The notes under the pieces: model-generated
The model's database searches: none
The model's input: the letters and a program-made list of their open reading frames with translations, nothing else
Told to the model about the DNA's origin: nothing
Source: Gnetum montanum
Taxonomy: Eukaryota; Streptophyta; Gnetopsida; Gnetales; Gnetaceae
Assembly (NCBI GenBank): GCA_015680685.1
Contig: MNCI01024958.1
Span: forward strand, 53,236 to 117,235
DNA length: 64,000 nucleotides
Direction: 5' to 3'
Position numbers and translations under genes: made by a program
Shown here: one piece after another, positions 35,601 to 47,734 of the stretch
Layout of the letters: every line of letters begins with the position of its first letter
How positions within the stretch are numbered: position 1 is the stretch's first letter

Positions 35601-36329
35601 CGTGTTAAGGACATTGAGCTAGATGAGAAAACAAGGGAAATCACCATGGCCCCTATGTTCATAACAATACAGGTTGATCATTTCAAAATACATAGGGTGC
35701 ATGTCGATGATGGTGTAGCAACAAATGTAATACCTTTTTCCATCATCAAAAAATTGGGACTCACTGAACAAGTACAGCCCACGACAACCTCTTTCTTGAG
35801 ATCCTTCAGTGGTTCTCGTGTGGGAGTGAAAGTCATGGTTACCTTAGATTTCATAGCCGGTGACCAATTCCCTACATTAGCTGAATTCATAGTGGTTGAT
35901 GAAATGCCAAGGTTCAATCTAATCCTAGGACATCCTTGGCTAGCTCAACTTAAAGCTGTATCTTCATCAATCCATCAGGAGATCCACCTACCTTACGAGG
36001 ATGGTGAGATCATCATACATAGGGATACAACAGCATCAATCACTTCCTCATACCTTGAGGTAGGTCAAGGGTTAGAAATTGAGTTCATTAAGCCTAAACA
36101 AGAAACCGTGAACATACATCAAAACATGAACCCAACGTTGACTCACAATCCGACTAGCACTAAAGAAACATAAGAGGATGCAGACATAGGAGCCATTCCT
36201 ACTGATGTCTCTTGGTCAGAACTATCCTTTGACATCACCAATGAAGGGGAAGGTGAATATAAAATCATACCCATATGCCTAGCCCCACACGTTAAGCTAC
36301 AAAAGATCAAGAGGCAACTCAATGACTAG
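32657..36329 (+). pseudogene. Gag-protease polyprotein of the inner Tat element
   Basis: The start ATG at 32657 opens a 296-codon N-terminal region (MESFQINLVTLPIAETSN), rich in Pro, Gln and Thr toward its end. The capsid domain spans 33760-34150 (LTKYNGEGDPNAHLVIF, ALDWYQALP). A zinc-knuckle-like CEYHQRCGHGTNYCFMLKQD lies at about 34628-34687. The protease starts near 35646 with VHVDDGVATN (35700-35717) and FNLILGHPWLAQ. The reading frame continues through in-frame stops (33545, 33839, 34845, about 35001, 35313, 35571, 36171) and one frameshift near 34150. The last codon set, QLND then stop at 36327-36329, is the likely natural end. The active-site triad is D-D-G instead of D-S/T-G. Confidence 0.8.
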
Positions 36330-37240
36330 AAAGAATGAGACGAAATGTCCGAAATGACGTTAAACTACGAAATGTTCGAAATGACGTTAAACTACGAAAT
36401 GTCTGAAATGATGTTAAACTAAGAAATGTCCGAAATGATGTTAAACTACGAAATGTCCGAAATGACGTTAAACTATGAAATGTCTGGTATGACGTTAAAA
36501 CTGCCAACAAACGTCCGCAATGACATTAAACTAGCCACAGTCAGAAATGGCCGGTTCCATTTAAAATTTTTTGAAAACGTTACTACCTTTGGCCCACCAT
36601 GGCATAAAACTAGTAATCCTTTCTTTAACAACAAATGAAACAGTCCATCAAGACTTTAAACTAATGTAGCAAGCCTAAAATGGCTTTAAACTAGAGCCAA
36701 CAAGTTACAGATTTACGAAATCTCATCATTTTACATTGAATTTTCACTTACAGGTTACAAGTTACAATTTAGATTCTTGCACGGTCATTGCTTTCTTTTC
36801 CAAGTATTTACCTTACATCTCGCTTTACACTTTAGAAATTTATGTTACATTTAGTTGCACACATATACTCTAGAAAACAAAGAAAAACAATAAAAAAACA
36901 TGAGAAATCATAAAAATATTTACATAAAACATCAAGATAATGAAGGAATGCAACCATTTTATACCACAATTAAATTCAAGCCATTACATCAGTCTTTATA
37001 CATTCCACTAAACATCAAAATTTAAAAATAGTGCATACACTCAGTTCAAATGGTAAGTCAACATGCGGCCTGGTATGCCCTTAAACTGCCATGCTACCCG
37101 CTATGGCCTTAAACTACCATAATTGCCACCGCATCTCCTAAATTTTTCAGTGCACAACTTAATTATCCTATGTTCGTTTACACTTTGTAACTCTCCTACT
37201 AAGGGAGTGTCTCTTATTTCGCTCCTGTTTTAATTGGCAG
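36330..37240 (+). other. Probable intron or spacer between protease and pol frames
   Basis: No retroelement protein is encoded. The stretch contains the 27-bp repeats and further loose copies of the TTAAACTA motif (36655-36700, 37075-37130). It ends in CTCCTGTTTTAATTGGCAG, a pyrimidine-rich tract and CAG, immediately before the pol frame. Ogre elements are known to have a spliced intron at this place. The donor site is not identified. Confidence 0.5.
36335..36500 (+). repeat. 27-bp tandem repeat, six copies
   Basis: The unit is ACGAAATGTCCGAAATGACG plus TTAAACT, with single-base variants. The period is a multiple of three, so both strands stay open (peptide EMSEMTLNY). It begins a few bases after the gag-protease stop and is most likely non-coding. 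Confidence 0.85.
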
Positions 37241-37251
37241 GAGTGAGCATC

Positions 37252-40200
37252 ATGGCCACCAACAACATCCTCTCAATATTGTCTCTAAATGGACCATACG
37301 GGGATGTAGAAAGAGCGATCCACCTAGAATCTTTGGATCTAAATCCATCCACCTATATCGATTTGATAGCCTCCACTCAAGAAACATCAAACTAGCCTTA
37401 AAACGTAGCTAAAACTCTAGATCTAGAAGCTAACAATATTACTAAAGATCCTCTGGTTGAAATCCCCATTATGACAGTCAATGACGAAGCCAGAACCTTG
37501 AAATTAAGTGCCTTACTAGATCCACAACTCGTAGGTGACATCACTCAGGTTTTAAAAGACAAGATAAAAACGTTCGCATGGTCATATATAGACATGCTAG
37601 GACTAGACCCCCGGATCATCCAACATAACATTATTCTTGATGAAAACATTAAACTAGTAAAGCAAAAAGCACAAAAGGTTAGACTCGAAGTGGCATTAGC
37701 AGTCCGTGCTGAGATCACAAGGCTCTACCAAGCCGATTTCATCTGAGCCGTCGACTATTCCGATTGGGTATCAAACATTGTTGTAGTCCCCAAGAAGAAT
37801 GGTAGTATATGCATATGCATTGACTTCCATGACCTCAACATAGCCACTATAAAAGATGACTTTTCTTTGCCCAGCATTGATCAACCTATTGACATGACAG
37901 CTGGGCATGCACTATTATCCTTTATGGATGGATTTTCAGGCTACAATCAAATAAGAATTAATCCAGAGCATCAACTTAGGACAACTTTTATGACACCTTG
38001 GGGAACATTTTGTTATACGATGATGCCATTTGGCCTTAAAAATGCAGGTGCTACATATCAACCAGCAATGACATACATATTTAGTGACTACATCTCAATT
38101 TGCTCAATGCTTATGTTGATGATATAGCAGTCAAGTCTAAAACAACTGAACAACATGAAAAAGATCTAGACTTAGTGCTTAAACATTGTCTCAAATATGA
38201 CCTTAGGCTCAACCCAAAAAAGTGTGTCTTTAGTGTTAAAACGGGCAAAATGTTTGGTTTCCTAGTTTCCGAAACAGGGATACAGGTAGACCTCGATAAG
38301 GTTAAAGCGATAACCAATATGCAACCACCAAGAAACCTTACCAAACTACACAGCCTCCAAGGTAGGCTGCAATTCATTAGACACTTTATCGAAAGGTTGA
38401 CGGATAAGTTGAGTCCCATGCAACATCTATTATGAAAGAATCTACATTTCCAATGGACTCAACAATGCCAAGAAGCGTTTGAGAACATAAAATAAGAGTT
38501 GACCCAGCTACCAACTGTTTATCCTCCACAAAGTGACAAACCTTTCTACATCTATCTTACAACTTTCGGTTCCTCCATCGCATCCATGCTTTGTCAAAAA
38601 TGTCAAGATGGGGCCGAGATCCTTGTATATTATCTAAGCCATGCTTTAATAGCCTATGAACAACAATACAACAACGTAGAAAAATCATGCCTCGCCCTCG
38701 TCTTCTCTTTGAAGAAATGGCGGCATTATCTCTTCTGTAATCAAGTTTACATCATTTGCAAGGATAATGTTCTCTGTGCCGTCACTAATAACATCTATGA
38801 ATCAAGTAGGTTAGCTAGGTGGAAAGCGATGATTGCAAAGTTTGATTTACACTATGTCGCTCAATCTTCCACAAAAGGTCAAGCAATAGCCACGTAACTA
38901 ACCGTCTCACCGACGCACGATCAAGCAACGATAAACTTTGAATTCCCAGATGAAAATGTTAATAGTGTAGACACCATACCTGATGATTATGAGGCAATCC
39001 TCTACTTCGATGGAGCTTCAACCTCTTGAGGAGAAAGTGTCGTAGCCATTTTAACATACCCCTCTGGAGAAATCCAATCTTCTGCCTACCACTTAAACAT
39101 AGCAGAATACGAAGGTCTTCTTAGAGGACTTCAAGTAGCGTTAACTTCGAGAATCTCACGCGTTGTAGTTCGAGGTGATTCGCAACTAGTTATTAATCAA
39201 GTCACTGAAGTCTACGCATGCAAAGCTCTCCATTTTCAACCGTATTATGATTTGACTAAACATCTAGTAAGGCAACTAGTAGAAGTGGATATACAACACA
39301 TCCCTAGAAGCAAAAACACCATCGCTAATGCACTTGCCACACTAGCCTTAAACATGACACCTGAAATGTTTCATGCATTGCCTAGTTCTATAACCAGTTG
39401 TGCCGAACCTATAATTAACACTCTAAATGAAGTACCTATAGCATCTATTAGTACAACACATGCAATAGAATGGTATGATGACATAAAAGAGTATCTTCTA
39501 AGAGGTAGACCTCCACAACACTTAACAAATGCTCAAAAGGACGCCATATAAAAACGTTCCCGCCAATACACATTAATAGAAGACACCTTGTGTCATAAAT
39601 CATATGAAGGTATTCTGCTAATGTGCGTTAGTAGCACTAATGATCAAACAATCATAGAACAAATCCATAAAGGACTTTGTGGAGGACACATAGCACCTAA
39701 AGAAATGGCAACAAAGATTAGGCACTTAGGTTACTATTGGCCACACATGGAATACGATTGCATCTCCAAGGTCAAAACATGTGACATTTGCCAAAAGCAT
39801 GGTAACCTAATACATGTACCACCCAAAGAATTACATACCGCACAAATCACATGGCCATTCCAAAAATGGGGTTTAGACTTAATTGGACCAATAACGTCGT
39901 CATATTCAGCAGGCCATAGCTTCATTATCACTACAACTGAATATGTCACAAAGTGGATGGAAGCTATTCCTCTTAGGAAGACCACGTCAAAACACATTTG
40001 CACCTTCATAATGGAAAATATCATGACTCATTTTGGTATTCCAATAACCATCATTACCGAAAATGGGCCACAATTCAGCAGCGCAGATACCAAAAGCTTT
40101 TGTGAAAGTCTGGGCATTAAACACGTGTTTTCATCACCTTACTACCCACAGAGCAATGGTCAAGTGGAGGCTACAAACAAAACTATCATCATGGCTCAAA

Positions 40201-40707
40201 AAGATGCTGAATCAAAGCAAGAAACAATGGCATGAACAATTAGTCTACGTATTGTCGGCTTATAGAACGACACATCAAACGTCCACAGGTAAAACTCCAT
40301 ATAGTCTTGTATATGGATCTGAAGCTGTTTTACCTTTAGAATTGCAGGTTCCCTCATTATGGATAGCTCTCTCCGGTCTCCTCGATGAAAGTCAAAATAA
40401 TGAACTACGCATCGTCGACCTTGACTCAGTAGAGGAGGAATATGTACAAACACTTGATCAAATTGAATGGTACCAAAAACAATAGAGGCTAAGGCATAGG
40501 CACGATCTTCATAAATGCCATATCAAAAAAGGAGATCTAGTCCTTAAGGCCACCCGAGAACATCCAGATAAATTCTCAGCCAACTGGGAAGGGCCTTACC
40601 TAGTCACCAAGGCATACAACAATGGAGCATTCAAACTTGCTGACATGGACGGAAACGAGTTCGCCAATCCTACAAACCACTTATACTTGAAAAGGTACTA
40701 TGTCTGA
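37252..40707 (+). pseudogene. Pol polyprotein of the inner Tat element: RT, RNase H, archaeal-type RNase H, integrase
   Basis: Reverse transcriptase: SNIVVVPKKNGSICICIDFHDLN (about 37770-37840), FSGYNQIRI, TPWGTFCYTMMPFGLKNAGATYQ, and catalytic YVDD at about 38109. RNase H of gypsy type at about 38540-38890. A second, archaeal-type RNase H at about 39000-39345 (YFDGAS, AEYEGLLRGL, GDSQLVINQV, ANALATLAL). Integrase at 39588-40707: a zinc-finger region with CDICQ, WGLDLIGP, ITENGPQFSS (Glu where Asp is expected), YYPQSNGQVEATN and a closing FSANWEGPYLV. It has frameshifts near 38100 and 40215 and about six stops. The paired RNase H domains define the Tat branch. The protein would copy the element RNA and insert the DNA copy, but this copy is inactive. 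Confidence 0.85.
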
Positions 40708-40724
40708 CAAACTTGAGGTACGTC

Positions 40725-41341
40725 ATAGTCCTGGCATCATGACTTAAAACTGATACCATAGAATAGTCCTGGCATCATGACTTAAAACTAATACCATAGA
40801 ATAGTCCTAGCATGATACCACAGAATAGTCCTGGCATCATGACTTAAAACTAATACCACAGAATAGTCCTGGCATGATACCACAGAATAGTCCTGGCATC
40901 ATGACTTAAAACTAATACCACAGAATAGTCATGGCATCATGACTTAAAATTGATACCACCGAGTAGTCTTGGCATCATGACTTAAAACTGATACCACAGA
41001 GTAGTCCTGGGATCATGACTTAAAACTGATACCACAGAGTAGTCCTGGCATCATGACTTAAACTGATACCACAAAGTAGTCCTAGCACCATGACTTAAAA
41101 CTGATACCACAGAGTAGTCCTAGCATCATGACTTAAAAATGATACCACATATTAGTGTTGGCATCATGACTTAAAAATGATACCACAGAGAAGTCCTAGC
41201 ATCATGACTTAAAACTAATACCACAGAGNNNNNNNNNNNNNNNNNNNNNNNNNNNNNNNNNNNNNNNNNCTGGCATCATGACTTAAAACTGATACCACAG
41301 AATAGTCTTGGCATCATGACTTAAAACTGATACCACAGATT
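40725..41341 (+). repeat. 38-bp tandem array (about 15 copies plus a gap)
   Basis: The unit is TAGTCCTGGCATCATGACTT plus AAAACTGATACCACAGAA, with shortened variants lacking GCATCATGACTTAAAACT. It starts just after the pol stop. The N run at 41229-41269 (41 bases) is close to one period plus the 5 bases needed to keep register, so the array is probably longer than assembled. Degenerate ATGAC-n-TAAACT copies continue to about 41560. Confidence 0.9.
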
Positions 41342-42740
41342 TCTGTCCGGTATGACACTAAACTGCTACATCCATCTACCATGACATGAAACTAGCATCC
41401 AGAGTCCACTAAGTCTATAAACTAGTTTGCCTCTTCACAATCTGCTATGACTATAAACTAGCAATGCACCATCCGCCACGATGCTAAACTAGTGTCATCC
41501 AAGGGGTTATGACATGAAACTAATCCACAAAGGTCCGCTAAGACTATAACTGGTGACATCATCAACGACCAGGAAAAAGTTGAAAAGATGTGTTGCTACA
41601 ATCAGTTGTTCATGTTCCACAAAGACTTGTTGCATGATTCATCTCATGGGCCCTAATGAAACTGATGTTGTTCATGATTTTGTCTGCTTTGAAAATTGCA
41701 CGTGGTAACTCCATCTCCTTATTTAAAGTGTTTAGCTAACTATTTCATTTGTGGTTTTCTTATCTTCTTGGAGTTGTGTTTGTAGGATGACACTTCTGAG
41801 GCATTCGTGCATAGATGCACTTCATCATGACGACAAGGTATCACATTTTTCCTGATGCACACGATTAGGTTAATCAATCCGTTCATAAGTACATTCCCGA
41901 CTCCCGACACATTCCCTATTTTCCCATCATGCTCTCCTTAGCCTATTCAATTACACCCCCCTGATATATTTTGCTCACCTCAAAACTCTTGATACACTGT
42001 TGCACACTATAACTCTCTAAGTAGTTGCGATGCAAAACAGGATACATAGTACATGATGCAAAATGTAAGTGCTCAAACACGAGAACGACACTAAAAGCAA
42101 GCTCTTTCAAAAAGACCAAAGAGAAAAAAGAAACAAAAGAAAAGAAGAAACAAATGAGAAAAATAAAAAGGAAAAAGAACAAAAAAGGTCAAAGAGAAAA
42201 ATGCATGGAAAAGGTCTTCATGACCCCGTCGACATCACAAACCATGGATTGTTCGCTCTTCTCATACAAGCCCTAGGCGAGAAGGTAATTGTCTCGAAAA
42301 CTAGTTACACTCGTGTCTCAAAGAGACCATGTTGCATATCATCGTGTGGCTTTGGCTATTTACAATGGACCCCGCAAATACTCTATAAGAGACCCATTTC
42401 TCCAAAGAACGCACCTCCTATGTCTTGGTTCCGAGTCTGCTGAAAACCTGGTTGTTGACAAGGACCAATGACATAACTTGTTCATGAGAGAGCATTCCTC
42501 TCCCACAAATTCCAATAGCAATTTTCACCATTGACCAACTCCTGGCTTCCCTGGTTACAACCGATTCCCTTCCATCTTGAACCACATTCCCTCAATACCA
42601 TGTACTTTTGAAAATAGTGCGATGACATCCAGCCAAGGGTTGACGGTTAATGTTTGGTACTTGGTCATTCATGGTGTTTTACAGTTATTTTTCGACGCCT
42701 CTCGGGTGGATTCCTCCAGACGTCAACAAAGAGGGGCCAA
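41342..42740 (+). other. 3' untranslated region of the inner Tat element, ending in polypurine tract
   Basis: No retroelement protein. It contains a purine-rich stretch at 42107-42205 (AAAGAGAAAAAAGAAACAAA type) and ends AACAAAGAGGGGCCAA at 42725-42740, the plus-strand primer next to the LTR. Confidence 0.65.
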
Positions 42741-44485
42741 TGAAACACCACTAATTTTGGCCTAACACTTTGAAACAAGAACAACTCAAGCCCTTTCAAG
42801 CATTCGGAAGGTAAAATTTGACTAAGGCATGAAACTCAAGTCCAGGTTGCTCAAGCCACCGTGATCACATTGTTAAGCTAGCTTGCCCTCAGCATGAGCA
42901 ACTCCAACAGCTTGAAAATCAAGTCAAAATAGTCCAAATCTGAAAGTGTCAGGCTGCAACATGAGTCCAGCGTGACCAACTTTCAGAGCCTCAAAACAGG
43001 CTTAAAACAGCCTCAAAACAGCGTCAAAATTGTCTAATTTTGAAGGGACAAGTCACCCTCAAGGTCCATTAATGATTTCTCCAAGTTTCAGCCTCCAGAA
43101 CTTCAGATTTCAGCTCCAAAAATGCTCATTTTTGTCATTGACGCCTAGGTCACGTTGGCAGCGTGAGTCTAGCGTGACCAACTTCTAGAAAATTTCAAAA
43201 AATTCCAAAAAATGGCAAAAAATTCTCAACACCAGAAAATTCCAAAAAATGGCAAAAAATTCTCAACACCAGAAAATTCCAAAAAATTATCAACTTTTAG
43301 AAAATTCCAGAAAACTCAGGGACAAAGAAGTTTCAAGCAAGATGGATCAAATTTTCCTTGTACATTTCATTGTAAATCTTCATTTGTGGGATAGTCAGGC
43401 CCTTATGTCTAAATTAAATGTACTTTCATGGGTTTGAATAACCCATAAACTTTAAAATGCAATGTACCTAGTCAAGAATGTAGCTTGCCAACACACATCC
43501 AACTCGTGCACAACTATCTGACACAAATCCAACTTGTGCACAACTATCCAACACACATCCAACTCTCGCCAACATGCATCCAACTCATGCACAACTATCT
43601 GACACAAATCCAACTCATGCACAACTATCCAACACACATCCAACTCTCACCAACACACATCCAACTCNAATCCAACTCATGCACAACTATCCAACACACA
43701 TCCAACTCTCGCCAACATGCATCCAACCTGAGCACAACTGTCCATTGGACACATGTCACTAGATCTTCTTTCCTCTCATCTCCCAACAGTTGATTCCATT
43801 CTTGAATTTTGTGCCCGAGCCCGTCCCAACCCTATAAATACCCTGTCAATTCACATAAACCAGGGGGCAAAAAATTGGAGAGATTGGAAATTCTGAGAAA
43901 GTACAGAACTTGCAATCCTTGGATGCTTGGCACACCTATTGGCATCCAAGCATTTCTCACATTCATCACATCATCACGTTATCACATTACATCACCCCAG
44001 TGCTAGGCGTTCGACCTACCATCTACACGCAGCTACGCTTTGACCGGTGCACATATTTTCTAAGCAATACATTATTCCCGTTTTTCCAACCAAACATTAT
44101 TTCAATTTTCTATTTCATGTTCTATTTTTACGTTCTATTTACATTTTTTCTTACATTCAATTTACGTTTAGTTTACACATTCAATTTAGTTTACGTCTTG
44201 TTTATGCCTCACATTTACACTTACGTCTTACATCTCACGGCTCATGTTTACATTTTACATGCATTTACACGTTTTAATACATTGTTTATGATAACCCCAG
44301 TGCTAACCATAGCTTACGCTCGGGGAAGTCTTTGGTTGATTTGTGTGCAAACCATCCAAGGCACTCTGCCTTCATTTACTTTTCCAGCTTACCCTCGGGC
44401 AAAGGTAGGGTCAGCTGTGTCTACCCAATGATCTCTCGGTGTCTGTTTCCCTTCTAGCTTTACATCGACGATTTAGGTCAGTACA
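42741..44485 (+). repeat. 3' LTR of the inner Tat element (1,745 bp)
   Basis: Starts TGAAACACCACTAATTTTGG and ends TTAGGTCAGTACA. It carries the same minisatellite (about 43490-43735, with an N gap at 43668), TATA box and downstream sequence as the left LTR. Extra copies of a short AAAATTCCAAAAAATGGCAA repeat at about 43190-43290 distinguish it from the left copy. Confidence 0.85.
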
Positions 44486-46466
44486 ACTGTGAATGACTAC
44501 ATTAGAGGGAAGTTAGTTTACCCTAAGCCACTAAGCCTTTGATGATGCAATCACCTCCACTAAACACATTGAAGAGGTGGTCATTTAGCACAATGATACT
44601 AAGTGGATTAACTTTAGAAATAAAGCAAACAAAGTAGCAAGTAAACAAGTATACTAAAAATGTTGGTCAAACAATGGCTTCATTGAACTAGACTATTGTA
44701 GGTTCATCATCAAGCAATGGAGGCAATGATGATAATGATAGGAATAAGAACATAAGCCCTAATTGGAAATCAAATGGTGGTGGGAAAAACATGTTCAATA
44801 ATGATAAGCAATTAATGAGACCATAGAAAGACTAGTCGAAGTACCACAAATTTTAAATTACATGCTTCAAAAGGCTTCAAACCTTGGCCATTAATCCCTC
44901 CCAATGCATGGAAGGAGAGCCACCTATTCCTAAGTGGTACAACCCCAATAAGTTTTACTACTATCATTAGGATTGTAACATCCTTAAAGATGATGTTTAG
45001 GCATTGGTAGAAAAAGGAGCAATCATGTTTAATACTCCTATTCAACACAATAACCAAACCATGCAAATTTATCAAGATCCTCTAAATTTCCATTCAAGGA
45101 GAATTTTAGCTTTGCACCTAGAACCCAAAGAAAATCATCCATAAGCTTTCTTTGTTATCCAAATGGATTTCTTCTATTATCAGTCTTCCTCATCCTCTCA
45201 TTCTACCCTATCAAGGCCCAAGAAGCCTTTGGTAATTAATCTTTCTTAAAATGATGCTAACACCCCATCTTCCTAGAACATACAAAGGCATCCATTCGTC
45301 ATGAACATGATTCCTCACTACGATGAAGTTCCCACACCATCTTCGCATACTTACTCTTATCCTTTCTCTACCCCAAGGAATAGAGTTCCCATGCCTACTC
45401 ACCGTGTTTATTATCCTCCTATATTACCCTATGAGATGCATCCATCATATCATCCTTTCTCTCCACCCAAGTCACAAAATCATTCTTTGCTCCCTATCCC
45501 TACTTCACTTGTCAAAATCCTTACAAGGGCTCAAAAGAAGATAGTAGCTAATGACAAGGGGAAAAAGAAGGAACTAGACAAGTAGCCAAACAAAAAGAAA
45601 GCTTCATTCCAAAGTGTGTCAAATGTAAATCTTCTTGCTTCCATTATCATCTCGACTCTATCAACCACATTTGATGTTGTTCCTTCTACACCAACTTCAA
45701 AAAACTCAACCTTTAAAAATAATTTTATGTCCCAAATTGTTGCTACCATGAAGTCAAAAGGGACAAACCTTTCCCTCTTTGGCCTTATTTCCACTTCCAA
45801 AAAAAACATCTTTAACATTGGAGGAGCTATTAAAGTCCATCACAGTACCTTCAGAAATTTAGTCCCATGTTCATGTTATCTCATTGATGTTCAATCCTTT
45901 GCATTATGAGGTTAATATCAAAACACATCCTACAACAAGTGTCATGTGCCAACTTCTAATTTACATCACCATACAAATTGGAGATAACATGTTGCTACCA
46001 TTGGTACACATGGATGATGGAGCCAGAACCAATGTCATATCATGGGCAGTCATTAAGCATATCAACCTTAAAAAATAGATCACATACTCTAACTATAATT
46101 CTTTTCCATTTTCATTTAGTAGTGCTAGAGTAGAAATCCTAGGAGCAATAAAATTGCCTTTTTCTATAGGAAGGAAGATCACATTTGAGGTTATATTTGT
46201 TGTCATTAGAGATTCATCTGAGATTAATGCTATTCCTAGAACAACCTTGGTTAACATACCATCATGCTATTTCATCATCTTTGCATCAAGAAATACACTT
46301 CCTTTGCACCAATATTGAAATCCTAGCTATCGCACGATTAGATATGTTGGAAGAAACTAGTTTAGGATCTCAACCCGCTTTTGTTGGTCAAACATCCTCA
46401 ACAAAAGAAAATAAAGAAGTTAATACAACCATTCCTTATTCATTTAGCCCCAATTCATGGACTTAG
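44486..46466 (+). pseudogene. Outer element gag (3' part) and protease
   Basis: Resumes with VNDYIRGK, corresponding to the position in the inner element where gag continues. Near 44935-45085, WYNPNKFYYYH, ALVEKGAIMFNTP and MQIYQDPLNFH align with the zinc-knuckle region of the inner gag (DKGELVFDETNP, VYKDPLN). The protease is at about 45950-46360: LVHMDDGARTNVIS at 46001-46042 and FLEQPWLTYH after a shift. Like the inner element it has D-D-G, not D-S/T-G. Many stops and shifts make it inactive. Confidence 0.7.
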
Positions 46467-47734
46467 GAATTGGTAAATCAAACATTGTTGAATGCAGTGA
46501 GAGCATAAAGATTTCGACTAAGTCTAATGCTAGAAAATCCATTGCTAAGGTGTTGCAATGTTAAACACTTTCTTCCCACTTTGCTACTTTATCTTCATTT
46601 GTATTTAATGTTTGCATATGTTTCTTAGTATGAAACTAGTTTACCATCTTAACATAAATTCTATTATTCTGCTTTGTTATTTTTTAATTATGCCTACTTA
46701 TTTAGCATAGTCTTGATTATAGTTTAATTTTAGTATTTACTCTTCTTTATATTACACTTTTATCACATGTTCCGTTTAGCATTTGCTTCATTTTTTTCTT
46801 GAAAAATCGTAAATGGAAAATATTGAAAAATTAAAATAAATAAAGAATATAAAGAAACAAAACTATAAAAATCATAAACATGTAAAAATTCAAAAGCCAT
46901 AAAAATAACGACATTGTAACATAGCTAACAATTCATATAGTATCCATCAAACCATATATCATCAATAATAGCCCATAAGGTCATGGAAAAAAATAGAAGT
47001 TTATAAAAATAAAATCTATCTTAAATGCATGAGCATAAAAACCCTTAATCAATCCTAGCCACTTAAAGTCCCATTACAAGAAGGGAAGATCTTCCCCACC
47101 ATTGTCCCATTGTCTGAATCTCTTTCTCCATTGCAAGAACCTTCTGGAGCATCCACACTTATAACTCAAAATAAATCAAAAACGTTAAAACATAAAAGAC
47201 CGTAAAAATACTAACTACAAGGAAGAGTAAAAAAAATTTTAAAAAACCAAATAACAATAAAAGAAAAATATTAAGACTAACAAACACAACAAAAAAAAGA
47301 ATAATTTAAATTAAACATAAATATAGAAGTCTTTAAATTAAAAAAATCCAAAAATAAAACTAACTTACATTTTCATATGATAACCTTTAACTTCTCTATT
47401 ACACTATCCACCATGTGTTTCACCAATTCTTCCTTGTTGATATTTTCCCATACCAACTTCAAAATACCTAGAGAGCAAATAAAAATAATATATAGATATA
47501 GAATAAATAAATAATAAAGTAAAGCAAGCTAAAAAATATTATAAACAATGAATGCAATATACCTATACATGTGCCTAGGTTAACATGCATCCACTCTAAT
47601 TAAATACTAACTATTTCACCTAAGCCTCAACACTTATAAAATTTCAAGTCTCAAATTTACCACTTTGCCCAAGATTTTTTCCATCTCTCAAATCCCTTAA
47701 CACTTAGTAAAAATTCTAATGCTCGATACCATCT
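46467..47734 (+). other. Outer element spacer between protease and pol, left part
   Basis: AT-rich, no protein homology. It occupies the same place as 36330-37240 in the inner element. It ends with CATCT (47730-47734), the target duplicated by the Athila-like insertion, and continues at 57841. Confidence 0.6.

Larger units (their letters stand above)
30998..44485 (+). mobile_element. Second Tat-lineage (Ogre-like) Ty3/gypsy element, nearly complete
   Basis: LTRs are 30998-32424 (start lost in the gap at 30997) and 42741-44485. The right LTR begins TGAAACACCA after AAAGAGGGGCCAA and both end TTAGGTCAGTACA. Between them are a primer site, a fused gag-protease frame (32657-36329), a repeat-bearing non-coding segment, pol (37252-40707), a 38-bp satellite-like array and a 3' untranslated region. 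It interrupts the outer gag. The host sequence resumes at 44486 with VNDYIRGK, which corresponds to the gag region after the break. The left target duplication is hidden by the gap. Most frames are still long, so it is younger than its host element. Confidence 0.85.

Noticed and set aside
36319-36638. Frames on both strands over the 27-bp repeats
   Set aside because: The period is divisible by three, so any strand stays open. The location is after the gag-protease stop and before pol, in the spacer.
40725-41341. Array with regular direct repeats that could suggest a CRISPR
   Set aside because: The units are contiguous, with no unique spacers between repeats, in a eukaryotic retroelement. It is a minisatellite.
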